From assembly GCF_963678635.1 (NCBI RefSeq), contig NC_087062.1, positions 18,895,789 through 18,959,788 of the forward strand: DNA of 64,000 bases. The letters run 5' to 3'. Below the pieces are notes generated by a model. That model was given only the letters and a program-made list of their open reading frames with translations. It was not told the origin of the DNA and made no database searches. Positions 32,230-43,116 of this stretch are shown piece after piece. This DNA is from Symsagittifera roscoffensis (lineage: Eukaryota > Xenacoelomorpha > Acoela > Convolutidae). The translations under genes and the position numbers were made by a program. Position 1 is the stretch's first letter, and each line of letters opens with the position of its first letter.

Positions 32230-32660
32230 GAGTAATGAACGTAATGAGTACTTTTATACAGGTCTTGCGGATTTTCTTTGTTTTTTTTTTCAAGAAAAAG
32301 TCTAAAATTTGTTCACGCTCAGTTTTGATTTCTCGCGATTTGACTTAGGATTTATTTTTAAGTTTAGCGCATTTCCATTGTTAAAAGGAAGGCAAACTCC
32401 ACTATCGAACAGAAAAATTGTAAAGGTAATAAAAACATGATCAATTTCTAATTTCGAAAATGGAAATTGATATCAGATTTCCCAGCGAAATAAAAGTTTT
32501 ACCTAAATGATCCAGTTTTTTCAAATAGTGTTAATTTTAGCAAAAAAGTGTCCATCATAAATTGTTCTACAAAAGTTGAAGGCTCTTCAAAAAAACAAGT
32601 CAGTTTTTTCTCAGCTTCGTTGCGTTCATTACTCTTCTCCAACTGTTAGTTGGGTATATT
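32230..32660 (+). repeat. Family A repeat, near complete
   Basis: Runs from AATGAACGTAATGAG through GGTCTTGCGGATTTTC, AACTCCACTATCGAACAG, CCCAGCGAAATAAAAG and AAAGTGTCCATCATAAATTG to TTGCGTTCATTACTCTTCTC. Confidence 0.7.
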
Positions 32661-32786
32661 TTGTTATATTCCAAATTATTTTTTGCAAAACTGAGTCTGT
32701 TTGTATTTGGTGCCACTTTTGCTGAATGGCATTCGCAATTTACAAACATATGTAGCTGCTTTATTCGTGACTTGTGTTTGTCGGTG

Positions 32787-32890
32787 GTTAAGCGGGCGTG
32801 GCTGTGTGGTTAGTGGGTGAGACTCAAAATCTCTAGATTGCAAATGGTCGCAGATCGAATCCTAGACCTAGCCGAGTTTTTACTAATTCG
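32787..32890 (+). repeat. tRNA-Leu-like SINE
   Basis: A tRNA-like head has box A-like GTGGCTGTGTGGTTAGTGG, a CTCAAAA anticodon-loop-like string and box B-like GCAGATCGAATCC. It is followed by GCCGAGTTTTTACTAATT, a body shared with 39545-39640. Acceptor pairing is poor, so it is not a functional tRNA. Confidence 0.6.
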
Positions 32891-32947
32891 AGGCTCATTT
32901 CTATTTTTTCTTTTTGCGTTTTCTAGAGCTTCTTTTTGTTCTCGCTA

Positions 32948-32980
32948 GCGTTCGCGAAGCGAAGCATCACCTCTGTGTAA
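32948..32980 (+). repeat. Dispersed hairpin motif (family C), variant
   Basis: GCGTTCGCGAAGCGAAGC then ATCACCTCTGTGT; the stem is rearranged (TTCGCGAA palindrome) but the CACCTCTGTGT tail is kept. Confidence 0.5.
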
Positions 32981-32989
32981 AACTTGAAA

Positions 32990-33500
32990 ATTTGCACCCC
33001 TGTAATGGGTTGTTGTCATAGTTCTCCTTGGGGTTCCGCCTCAATATATGACTGCTGAAATCCTTATGGTTTAGGAGATGTGACAATTTTTGTGGTTTTT
33101 TTTCAAACTTATCCAAATTTTTAAATTCTCCCTTAATTGGTGGAGATTGTCAGAGTACTTAGGATGTACGAATCTTGTCTCTAAATTTGACTGCTCAAAT
33201 CCTTCTAGTTTCCGAAATATGACGTTTTATATGATTTTTCAATTTTTTTTAAATTCTTCGCAACGTGTGAAATTCCCAACCCTTAAGTGAGTTGCTGTCG
33301 GGGTCCTATCGGCAGTTGCAAATCTTGACTTCAATTGTGATAAATTCCAAAAATTTAAGTTCAAAAAATCTTATGTAATTCCCTACGCTTAAGTGATTTT
33401 CTCTGAGGGTACTTCCAGGGTACTTTTGCAGATGTAGTTTCTTACATGACTGTTGAAATCCTTTATCATTTCGAAATTTGACGTGTTGTTTTTAAAGGGT
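32990..33500 (+). repeat. Degenerate outlier block of the 167-bp satellite
   Basis: Three to four diverged monomers show the satellite's landmarks at the expected spacing: TGACTGCTGAAATCCTT, TTTGACTGCTCAAATCC, GAAATTCCCAACCC, GTTGCAAATCTTGAC and GAAATTTGACGTG. It lies 10 kb from the main array and lacks Helitron ends. It is probably an old relic. Confidence 0.7.
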
Positions 33501-34125
33501 TTTGTCACAATAATTTTCAAAAGTTTCGAGATACGACGAATTTTGTTATTACAAAACTCTTCAATTGACGAAGATATATATTTTTTAAAGTATATTGTTT
33601 TTGTTTTTATAAATTGGAGTAAAAGATTGATGGTCGTAAATGATATACGTATGGCTTGATGAAAAGTGCAAAACAAAAATGAAATCGTTAGAAAAATGAA
33701 ATCGTTATTTAGAAATGAAATCGTTATAGAAGTTTTTTAAATACGGAAACCCAGTATTTTAGGAGATTTTAATTAATTAAGAACCGGAAGCTGTAAGTAA
33801 CACACTAGCTGATTTTACATTGATTGTAAATTCAACAATTTTGATTTGCATAATTCAAATATTTTCTCGCCTTAAAGGTTTATTCGGCTTTATTTGCTTC
33901 ATATAGCGTGGTTTGAAGAGCAAAACACATTTCTTATGTTTCTAAATATGTATATACAAAATTTTTGACATCAAGTTTCTGAGCCCAACAGGCGTTTGCA
34001 TGATTTTTCTGGCTCTGTTAATGCTTCGTAAATTGGTTACCATGCTAACTTAACGCTGGTAATTATTGTTCTTGACAGTTTTTTCTTAAAATGAACTGCA
34101 TTTATGACAATCGAGAAAAACTATT
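33501..34125. other. Gene-free AT-rich DNA
   Basis: A short direct repeat of AAATGAAATCGTTA occurs near 33680-33727. Nothing else is supported. Confidence 0.4.
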
Positions 34126-34133
34126 GGAAAAAG

Positions 34134-34733
34134 GGATTAATTGAGCAATCCCCCCCCCCCCCCGTAATGACCAATTGAGCTATCTCTCCCCCCCCCCCCC
34201 AGCAAAGCCGGTAAAACGCTACAAAACGACGTCAGCAAACGCAAATACATGGTTAATGTGTTCGCAGCACGCAATCAATTGAACGAGTGAAGTTTATTTT
34301 AAATAAAAAATTCGAGAAAAAATTTGACAAGGAAAAAAAATTTCAAATTTATTGTTGGAAATTTTTGTTTGTACGACCATGGCCTCATCGAGCAAAGCAA
34401 CTTACCATAGTTGGTGCCCTAGCCTTATATCTGAATATCAAAAATTGTTCTCCGCAGCACATTAAAATTGCTTTTTTCATTTAGGACAAAAAAGGCGCTT
34501 TATGCGACCCAAGTCGCCTTAGTTTTATTGATTCTTTTTTCACTCTGAATTTAATTTTTGAGCTTTGATATTGTAAACTTATGCGTTCCACTATCGTTGA
34601 AGAAACTGATTTATGATTTCATATCATTCAAACAATTTTGAAGTGGCTATAAACATGTCTCAAGTACCTATTGAGCTATCTCCCCCCCCCCCCCCACGCG
34701 AGAATGGGGGGGAGGGGATTGCTTAACTGATCC
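34134..34733. mobile_element. 600-bp MITE with C-run ends and perfect 8-bp target duplication
   Basis: Flanked by GGAAAAAG at 34126-34133 and 34734-34741. The 20-bp inverted ends are GGATTAATTGAGCAATCCCC and, reversed from the right, GGATCAGTTAAGCAATCCCC. Long C runs follow the left end, and ATTGAGCTATCTC plus another C run recurs internally near 34175 and 34668. No protein is encoded. The duplication length fits a hAT mobiliser. Confidence 0.88.
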
Positions 34734-34741
34734 GGAAAAAG

Positions 34742-37175
34742 TTCTAAAGCAGGTTTTAAAATAGCGGCTCTTGTCTCATTTGACAGCTAGCTTGCCATTT
34801 CATATCTGCAAACTTTCACACGTAGTGCTAAGTTTAGCTCCAACTCTATGTTTTAAGCTTCTTAGAAAGTGATTTTGAAAGTTTTCGGACAAATATTTGG
34901 GTTTGTACATAATTTCGGCAACTACTGAAAATTCATGTTTAATTTTGCCATGCTTCGTAATGCAAAGCAATGTGTCAATGTTTAAGTACTGCTTTGAATG
35001 TTTTTGGTTCAACGACCAGTTTTTTAGGTGTTTAGCCAAAAACATTTTTTTCTTCAGTTTGATGGAAATCAGTTCAAGTTCAATCGGTCCGTTTTTCAAT
35101 CTGATCTGTCTCTGGAGATTTGTTTGAATTATGACATTTTGAAGAGATATGATAATATAGATAATCGTTTGTTATGATTGATTGTTTTTCGTTTTCTACG
35201 CAGAAGTTCATCTGTTTGGATGTTTTTGTTGAGCTATCGGTTTATCTATTGTGAGGAACTATGATAACTTCAAGTTATCACGATGGTTATTTCCGCTTTG
35301 GTCTATTTTAGCAATCTGATTCTTCTTTCTATCTTTCAACCATGGAGTGTTTTTAAAGGAGTGAATTCAGCTTTGTCTGCTGCAGCTTAAAAGGTATACT
35401 TCATAAAGAATTTTGAAGTTATGTATTGTGGTATTCGCGTCAATCAGATGATATCCTAGTTTTTAATAATAAACTTAATTGCAAAAACGGGAGGTTCTGT
35501 TTTTTTTTGTTCACTTGACGGTGCATATCACAAATATAAATAAGTCCACGTGTTGAAGTATTAAAACACCAATATAATACTATTTTTATTCTTGGGATTA
35601 TCAAGGATTTTGCAATCGGGTACTAGACTATTTCTCGTAAATAACTTTGTTCACAGTACTCATCTGGACTCATCTCCTGGTGGTACCTTAGTTCAGAATG
35701 AATTTAAGTTTCTTTGTCGGTTTTTTTTGTCGGTTAGTTGCCACATCTACGATTTGTTTAAGTTTGCAGTACACAATTTTCATGTAGCTGCCTTAAGTAT
35801 TTAAGAATTTTGAATATCCAGCTGAATCGAAATTCGTTTTTTATAGTGTTTGTAATTTTACCAATTCGATTTTTTAAAATTTCTTTTTTTTTCTAGTTTT
35901 TTTTCGCTATAATAGATATCTGCTTATTTCACAAAGACTTAGTGGCCTTTTTACTGCGTCGTTTGAAGACCAAAAAAAAATTGTTTGTGCTTGTGTGCAT
36001 TTTGAGGGGAAGCGGACTTACTTTTTTTATTATTTGTTTAGAATTGTTGGAAATTTTTTCGGCATGAAGGGTTTCTGCTCATGCGTTTTTCTTGTTATTG
36101 CCTGGTAAGTTTCGTTGCGATGCTAATTTTGCCTTCTATGCTCATGGCATATGTTTTTTTTCTGAACTCTCTTCATTCATTTTGATATATCTAGTTGTAT
36201 GTATAGTTATAAAATATCGGTATTACTTTTTTGCTGATGTTTTTTTTTCCGGCTTTATGGTTGTCAATTGAGCTCTTGGTTTAGTTTCCGAATTTTGCAT
36301 CAAGTCAATATATGGCTCCTGTAGATACTATTTGGGCATTACATGTATTTTTTCCAATAAGATTTTGCCGAACCATTTTGGTTGATTTTCAGCTGATTGG
36401 CTGTCGGCCTTAATTCTTTCGGCTTATCTAATATTTTGTTTCCTACAAATTTTCAAAAGTATTTTTGAGATTGATAAGACTTTGGCTCCAAATTTTTGAA
36501 TGCTCAAATTTAACCTCACGTGGAACTCTTTGAAAAATTTTTGACAACTTTAAACATAAAAAACTTATGATTTTCAATTTTTTTTTCGTTCTACAGGTTC
36601 TTTTTTCAACGGTAACAACGTTCGAAGTTCTCTTAGATTTTTCTTGAGCGTTGTGCTGTTTTAAACCTGTACTTAAGCCAAGTTGCGAGACGCCCAGCTT
36701 CACCTTTGTAATTTCATTGAGGTCAGCGTTTCATTTTTTTGTATTCGAAGTACAAATTTTAATTCACTTCAAACAATGGTTGTCAAAATTTTCATGCTCA
36801 TGTAAGTTTGTTACCATATATTCAATCGAGAATGTTTAAATTTTTTTTTGAAAATGATTAAACCATTTTGAAAATAGTTTTTTTTTTGGAAAACAGAAAG
36901 TGCTGTTTGATACTATCTTCTATATTTCTATTTCCAACTATTTCAGAAGTCAAGTTGCAAAGCTCCAATGCACGGCATAGGAGATATGGCTTGTTTTGAA
37001 GTTTTAAAAATGTGTAGTACTGGATTGTTGATGCAGCTCATGTGTATGTTGGCTAAATATGGCGATCGTTGCTCAATTTTGAAATTTAACCGTCTGACAA
37101 TGTGCAATTTGTTTGTTTCTATCAAAACATCCCCGAAATTTTCTTTTCACTAGCTTATAATACTATATTTGCGCG
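34742..37175. other. Gene-free intergenic DNA
   Basis: About 2.4 kb of T-rich DNA. Short open stretches occur on both strands but show no motif, splice context or codon bias. A weak family C relic is near 36680-36710 (GAGACGCCCAGCTTCACCTTTGT). Confidence 0.4.
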
Positions 37176-37218
37176 GTATCGCAAAAGGTGCGAAGCTCCG
37201 CTTCACCCCTGTGTCAAT
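37176..37218 (+). repeat. Dispersed hairpin motif (family C)
   Basis: TATCGCAAAAGGTGCGAAGC then TCCGCTTCACCCCTGTGTCAA; well preserved. Confidence 0.7.
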
Positions 37219-37576
37219 GATTGTTTTGGTTAGTTTCTCTATATCTTTTGTTTCCAAAGATACTTCTATTTGGAACTCTTTCGTTTCGTTGTCACCTATC
37301 CAATAATCAATCGGTGAGAGTCGATTACAAGTTATGAAGTGAATTTTTTTGGATGAGAATTTGTGTTAGCTTAGTCAGTTTCCGGTGTTTGAGTTAGTTC
37401 GCTGTTGATTTCAATTTCGCAGCTTTTGCTATTGACAACTACTCGAATACTGATATGTTTTTGCTACTCTTGCAGTCGTGACTCGGCTCGTTAATATCTA
37501 ATTTTCCCTAGTGGACTTATTTTTATCCTATTACACTATTCAACAAAATCAACAGAAAGTTTATTAGGGGTCCATA

Positions 37577-37634
37577 TGTGCCGCCTTCCAGTGGTGGACT
37601 CGACAGACAGCCTCGCCTGTCTGCAAATGGCACA
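37577..37634. other. Possible structured RNA or regulatory hairpin upstream of the RING gene
   Basis: TGTGCC at 37577-37582 can pair with GGCACA at 37629-37634. Inside, CAGACAG (37604-37610) pairs perfectly with CTGTCTG (37617-37623) around CCTCGC, and CCGCC/GGTGG could form a third short stem. The stretch is GC-richer than its surroundings. No RNA family is recognised; it could also be 5' UTR. Confidence 0.25.
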
Positions 37635-37711
37635 ACCACAACCTCCTATCTGGGAAACTAACAACGACTTAAGTTTATTAGACTGACGGTATGTTTTATT
37701 GCCTTGTTTTA

Positions 37712-37713
37712 GA
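37712..37713 (+). promoter_or_regulatory. Possible splice or trans-splice acceptor before the RING gene
   Basis: GCCTTGTTTTAG ends at 37712, seven bases before an in-frame ATG and 54 bases before the ATG preferred here. A GTATGT lies only 24 bases upstream, too short for a normal intron. The acceptor may therefore serve a farther 5' exon or a spliced leader. Confidence 0.35.
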
Positions 37714-37766
37714 TCAGTTTGACTTGGTTAGTTTTTTTGCGGGCTTGTTATAACCATCACCAGCAG

Positions 37767-39119
37767 ATGCCGGTGATCCCCATAACTTGTCCTGTATGTC
37801 TCAGCACAATAGTGCCAGATGACAATCTTAGCAACCCCGGATGTGGTCACGTGTTCCACACATCATGCATAGAAGAGTGGTTCAGAGTGCATAAATGTCG
37901 AACATGTCCGCATTGTAGAAAGACTTCACGCCTAGCGCAATCACATGCCATATATTTACAATTCGACGAAAACGCGCTAAATGAAACACTTCCACGAGTT
38001 TATTGCCACAGTGATGAAGTAGAATTAGTTCCAAAAACTAGCGCAGAACTGGAAAAGGATAATGATAGGCTTAAACGCGAATTGACCAAAGTGAAGTCAG
38101 AGCTGTCCAGTTATAGTACTAAAATGGAACAGGAAAAAACATCGAGAGAGCAGACAATTTCGTATCTAAGCAACCAGGTAACTAACATGGAGTCAAATCT
38201 CTCTGAAAAAAATGAGCAGTGCGCGTCTTTAACTAGAAAAGTCAGTTCGATTAATGATTCGCTTGTGCAAGCTAGAAATGATGTAAATAGAAAAGTATTT
38301 AAGATTCAGGATTTAGAGCGACAACTTCATTCTGCCAAGAGTCGCTTCGAAGCTGAAGTTGAAAGGCCCTGTTTGATTCGTAGTCTTCTGAATGCTAAAA
38401 GTAGTGAAATAAGAGCAAAGGTGGAAAATTATAAGCAAATGGGTGATCATGGAATCCAGGTTTTGTCCGAGTTTGCTGTTGCCGCAGACAGCGAAGCCCG
38501 ACGACTTAAAAACGAACTGAGAAACTTGCGCGTGGAAGTCGAAATGTTGAAAGAGAATTCGGAAAGTTCAAGACGAAGCAATATCGAATTGACTTCACGA
38601 GACTTTCCTACTAGCAAACTTTCTTCGTTGAAACGCCAATTTTCTGGAACAAGTACTTATAATTTGGACGAGACTCTTGATCATAGCGCTGATTTGAGGT
38701 CAAAGGACTTGAAAAGGTCTGCGAATGAAAACGCTCATAGCAGGCTTTCAGATATTTTATCTTCGGCAGATGAAGGCAAAGAAAACTCATTTATCGAAGA
38801 GATAGCGAATGAACAAAGTGTGCGGTCATCGTCCGGGTCTAAAAACAGCAGTCAGGATCTTAAAGCCGGAACTTCTAAGGCAGGTGCTGTAAAGAAAAAA
38901 GCTTTCGTTCCGGTTCATAGCGATGACGATGATATTTTGATGGAACAAACAATCATGATCGAATCGCCAGAGTTTAGAAATCCACTTTCAAAAGTCAAGG
39001 GAAGTCTACTCAATCGAAATAGCAGTAAACCCAATTCCAAAGGCATTAAAAGGTCTTATAACGGACTGGGGTTCAGTTCTGCGCCGCTATTCCAAAGAAG
39101 TAATAGCTTTCGCAAGTAA
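37767..39119 (+). CDS. TRAIP: TRAIP-like RING E3 ubiquitin-protein ligase (single exon)
   Basis: The 450-codon frame starts MPVIPITCPVCL, placing the RING at the very N-terminus, as in TRAIP. An in-frame ATG 48 bases upstream (37719) would add 16 residues not expected in the family. Residues ~8-50 form a RING-H2 finger (C-x2-C…C-G-H-x-F-H-x-x-C…W-F…C-P-H-C). Residues ~85-270 are a long coiled coil. The tail is Ser/Lys-rich and ends with NGLGFSSAPLFQRSNSF, resembling the GLGG-containing motif near the TRAIP C-terminus. The PCNA-interacting box that ends vertebrate TRAIP is not visible. In the family this nuclear ligase ubiquitinates replisome components stalled at DNA damage and in mitosis. 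Length (450) is close to the vertebrate protein. Both adjacent flanks are repeat DNA. Confidence 0.82.
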   Translation: MPVIPITCPVCLSTIVPDDNLSNPGCGHVFHTSCIEEWFRVHKCRTCPHCRKTSRLAQSHAIYLQFDENALNETLPRVYCHSDEVELVPKTSAELEKDNDRLKRELTKVKSELSSYSTKMEQEKTSREQTISYLSNQVTNMESNLSEKNEQCASLTRKVSSINDSLVQARNDVNRKVFKIQDLERQLHSAKSRFEAEVERPCLIRSLLNAKSSEIRAKVENYKQMGDHGIQVLSEFAVAADSEARRLKNELRNLRVEVEMLKENSESSRRSNIELTSRDFPTSKLSSLKRQFSGTSTYNLDETLDHSADLRSKDLKRSANENAHSRLSDILSSADEGKENSFIEEIANEQSVRSSSGSKNSSQDLKAGTSKAGAVKKKAFVPVHSDDDDILMEQTIMIESPEFRNPLSKVKGSLLNRNSSKPNSKGIKRSYNGLGFSSAPLFQRSNSFRK

Positions 39120-39544
39120 ACTGTTGCAATACTGACACAACAAATTTTAATACTTGTGATTTGATTTTTGAAATAGCGGTTTGTTAGTTTCACAGTAATT
39201 TAAATTTTGAATTCTTTGTATGTTTTAGTAGTTTGAGGCCGAGAGCGTACCTTCAACGCAGTTGGAAGACTTTTCATGTTATTAAGTGACAATAAACGAA
39301 GTGAAGACACTTATTTAGGTCGTGCTTTTTGCCGTCAAAGTTGTTCACGCTCAAAATTGATTTTTCGCGTTCAGATTTTGTTGATTATATATGCGATCAG
39401 CTTAGTGTATTATTACGAACCTTCTTTTTTTCTAAGCTAACTGGCAAATAAAATTGTTCATTAAAAGTGTTTTTTTATTTAGAAATTTCTATAGCATTGG
39501 AAATTGCATAGCATCTGTTCTCTGCTTTATTTGTGGCTAGTGCT
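39120..39544. other. Downstream of the RING gene; contains MITE empty site and family A relic
   Basis: Bases 39290-39390 carry a short family A start (ACAATAAACGAAGTGAAGAC, GGTCGTGCTTTTTG). Bases 39399-39435 match the two flanks of the MITE at 31568-31928 without the insert. Confidence 0.6.
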
Positions 39545-39640
39545 TGGGACCTACTAAACGTCCGTGGCAGACTCCCAATCTCTAGGTCGCAGGTTCGAAT
39601 CTCAGGCGTAGCCGAGTTTTTACTAATTGGAGGATTTTTT
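39545..39640 (+). repeat. tRNA-derived SINE, second copy
   Basis: Box B GCAGGTTCGAATCTC at about 39585-39602 is followed by GCCGAGTTTTTACTAATT, the same body as at 32860. The box A half is diverged. Confidence 0.6.
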
Positions 39641-40009
39641 CTAATTTTTTATTGCACTTTATAGAGCTGCTTTTTGACGTGTTTCAATTCAAATTTATCT
39701 CAACTAAAGCTAAGGGTTGTGGCATCTTTTTAATTTTTGTGGGGATTGGTAGTTCTTGAACTAACTAATTAAAGCTTAAATGATGTAAAATGTTCTTATT
39801 TTCAATGAAGTCGCCCTAAACAGAATCATGTTGGTAAATATAAAAATGAAATATTTTCAACGTCAACCCGATTATTCGCAACATGACAACTCGCAACAAA
39901 AGAACCCGCAGAAAGACAAATACATTGTTTTAGCATAAGTATCATTTCGCAAATGCAAGAACGCACAATAAACTTCTTGGATAATCTAGTAATTGCTAAA
40001 CGTCAGTTA
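39641..40009. other. Gene-free intergenic DNA
   Basis: No structure supported beyond a short CGCAACA/CGCAAC microrepeat near 39870-39910. Confidence 0.4.
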
Positions 40010-40330
40010 ATGAATTGAAAACACTTATTTAGGACGTGTGGTTTTGTTTAGTTTTTCAGGAATTGTTTGCGCTTAAATTTGATTTTTCGCTGTTTGATGT
40101 ATTTTTCATCTTCAGTTGAAAAATTAATTTTCTAAATGGTACGAAATTACGCTCCGATAACGAATGTGCAATTAGCGCGCAAAAACGTGGTTGACTGTAA
40201 GTTTCGAAAGTGGATCATAATTTGAAGATTTTCCAGTGAAATATAGTTATTACTCGTCGATCGAATTTTCTCCTCGATTGGGTTTGCTGTATCGTGAAAG
40301 AGTTTAAAACACTTGCGAGAGCAAGTGTCG
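40010..40330 (+). repeat. Family A repeat, diverged
   Basis: Contains AATGAATTGAAAACACTTATTTAGG, GTTTGCGCTTAAATTTGATTTTTCGC, TCCAGTGAAATA and TCTCCTCGATTGGGTT blocks in family order, here shortened to essentials. Confidence 0.5.
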
Positions 40331-41505
40331 TGTAATCGGGAGATCTTTTTTTTTTTTACTGTAAACAACTATTTTTGCAAATTTGTAAGAAATTGTGAGT
40401 TTGCTTTTTAAGTTAACCTTACCAACTTCGATACCCTTTCCAATTAACCTAGAGGCAACACAGTTGCCTTTGTATCCTACGATCTGGGCTTCATCGGCTT
40501 AGCTACCTTATTATTTTGTCACTTCAAAAAATGGTTTATTTTTTTGTGAAAGTTCAGTTTGTTTGTGTTGCAAGGTAAAAACTTAATTACTCAAAAAATT
40601 ATTACAACATTTTCTCATGTCATTTTTCTGCATTTGGCTCAATGGGCGACTACCCACTTGTTGTCGGCATTCTAGGCGCTCGGTAAATGCTTAAAGCTCA
40701 TTCAATACTGGTGGTTGTGTTTTTCGACTGTTCTGAAATATTTTTCGGTTTTGTTTTTTCCTTCTCGTTTTCTCTTCGCTAGCTTGCACTATGGCGCTTA
40801 AAATTCAAAAAGCTTACTAATCGAAAAGCTGGGATATCAAAGGTTCTTTGAAACTCGAAAGTTACAATTTTTTCGATAAAGTATTTTTTACCGTCTACTT
40901 GAGTTAATTGACACTTTTACAACTGAATATGGCGATATTCGCCCATTCCGCTATAGCATTTTTAATCATGCATCAGTCGGTTCTTCCCTTGGTGCTCATC
41001 TTCTCGCTCGGTATATGTGAATTCATTTAGCCTTTTCCAACTGAATGTTGGCAATGTTCGCCCATTCCACTAAAGCATTTTCATCTACCATCAAATGGTT
41101 CTTCCCTTTGTGCTCATCTTCTTGCATTGGGTATTGGTTTTTTTGGTTGATAAAAACCTCGATTTTAACTCAGACCGGAAAGTAGTATCATTTTTAATTT
41201 GATCTTGGTTTGGTGGTGCAGATCCCTATTATATATTAGCCTGGTTTTCAAAACGCGAAGACCATCCAGGCTCTAGGCCATTTGTTCTAGAGGTAAATCC
41301 GGTTGCCTTTGTACCCTAAGGTTTCGGGTTTGAGTACCGTTCTTCGGAGCTTGATTCTATAATTATATATGAAATTGATTTTTTTCCAGGAAAAAAAAGA
41401 ATGTCTGCTTACTTATTGCCGGCTAATTTTCAACTTCCAATTTAAACAATTCTTATAGACGTCTTGATATTTCGTAAATTTATCAACTCTCAATTCGAAT
41501 TTTTT
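40331..41505 (+). repeat. Intergenic DNA with SINE-like pieces at ~40440-40520 and ~41275-41390
   Basis: Both SINE-like pieces contain a GGTTGCCTTTGTACCCTA-type anticodon-arm string; the second has GGGTTTGAGTACCG as box B. A ~120-bp unit around CAACTGAAT(A/G)TGGC…CCCATTCC is repeated at 40918 and 41036. No gene is seen. Confidence 0.45.
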
Positions 41506-41506
41506 T

Positions 41507-42100
41507 GTTCCGACCATTGAAAATGGGTAGGGAGCTTTGTATTCGAGTGTGTTTTAGTTTTTTCTTCTTTTTGTTTTCCACGCAAAAGCAGCTACCATAA
41601 GTAATCATCGGACAGGGTTGAGTGATATATCATTTTAAAGCCCTTTCATTCGTGTTTCGAACCACATTAAAAAATTTCCCGGTGTCGAGAAAAACCGGTT
41701 TGAAATTTTTGATTTTTAGTCTAATTTCGAGCGAGTGAGCAGGCTTACATTAGCCTATTTTTGCCTAATTTAAGCCTCGAAAATTTAGTTTTACTCTACT
41801 GAAGTTAGTTTTTGGAGTTTTCAGCTTCATCTTAAGAATCAAAAACTTCAGAATTTTGGTAAATAATTTTAAAAAATTATTTAAAATTTTTTTTTCTACT
41901 TTTGTTATTTGTCTTCAAAAATTGTTTTCCAATTTGCATATTTTACATGACTGACGAAAATGCTGAAGCTCTACTTTTTTGCTCAGATTCTTTTATCACA
42001 CCAAGCCGAAAAAACGACACTAATTGGAAAAAAATTTTGTTGTAATTTTAAAGACTGCTCGGAACATTCTGTGCTACTTGCACAGTAACCGGTTATCCTT
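41507..42100. repeat. Dispersed repeat family B, copy 2
   Basis: Begins GTTCCGACCATTGAAAATGG and ends GCTCGGAACATTCTGTGC followed by TACTTGCACAGTAACCGG. Internal blocks (CACGCAAAAGCAGCTACC, TCGAACCACATTA) match copy 1 at 26964. Confidence 0.75.
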
Positions 42101-42116
42101 GTTTTGTTTTCTTATT

Positions 42117-42730
42117 GTTCCGACTTGAAAAAGGGGGAGGAAGTTTGTATTCGAGTGTATTTCAGTTTTCTCTTTTATTTTTGTTTTCGACACAAAAGTA
42201 GGTACCTCAAATAATCATCGGACTGGGTTGAGTGATATATCATATTGAAGCCCTTTCTGTCGTGATTCGAACCACATTAACAATATGCCTGTGTCAAGAA
42301 AAACTTGTTATACGTTTTTGATTATTTTTCTAATTTTGAGCCAGTGAAACGAGCGAGCAGGCTTGTTTATGCTTAATTTCAACCGTTTGAAATAACTTAC
42401 TTATGCTTAATTTTAATTTTACTCGAATAAAAAATAGTTTTTTGGAGTTCTTAACGCCATTTTGGGAATCAGAACTTCACAAAACAATTCAGCAAAAAAG
42501 CTTGACAAAATTTGTGGTTTTTTCTTTTTAATTGACTTTGTTTTTCTGGTCAGTTTTCTTCAAAAACTTGCCCGATTTCCCAATTTAACCATAAATGTCC
42601 TACTCTCGAATTTCTAGTTGTCTTTATTCAGATCTTTTTAAGGAAGTCACGACATAATTTGAAAAAAACTTTTGTGCATTTTTTTAGACTATGGTCAGAA
42701 TATTCTGTGCTACTTGCACAGTAACTGGCT
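42117..42730. repeat. Dispersed repeat family B, copy 3 (in tandem with copy 2)
   Basis: Starts 17 bases after copy 2 with GTTCCGACTTGAAAAAGG and ends with ATGGTCAGAATATTCTGTGC, then TACTTGCACAGTAACTGG. The ends are more diverged than in copy 2. Confidence 0.7.
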
Positions 42731-43116
42731 GGCCTGGTTTATAATGGTTTCGGTTTATATTTTATAAGCTTTTTCAACCTATTTTGTTGTCGTTTGAAGG
42801 GCAAACCTTTATTTTTTGACAATTCAGGATAATTATGGTGTAAAATTTTCAATTTCTAGTGGTATTTTTTTGTTGGGAGGCTTAGTGCCTACTCAATAAA
42901 TGATACTTAAAGCTTAATTAATGCTGGTGGTTGGTTTCTCGGTTTTTTTCGAAGTTGATTTTTTCATTTTTTCAAATTTGTTTTTGTACTTTTTCAGGAA
43001 AAGTTCTAAAATTTGTTCAGTATCAGTGGTTTGACTTGTGATTTCTGCTTATGTTCAGTTCATCTTTGTTAAAAGGTTGCATACTCCGCCAGAACCATAC
43101 TCCACCTATTGATCCA
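42731..43116 (+). repeat. Family A material leading into the spacer array
   Basis: From about 43000, CAGGAAAAGTTCTAAAATTTG and ACTCCACCTATTGATCCAG are family A blocks that run directly into the first ~451-bp spacer unit. Confidence 0.5.

Noticed and set aside
32787-32870. Functional tRNA-Leu gene
   Set aside because: Box A and box B strings are present, but the acceptor stem pairs poorly and the same head with the same downstream body recurs at 39.55 kb, so it is a SINE.
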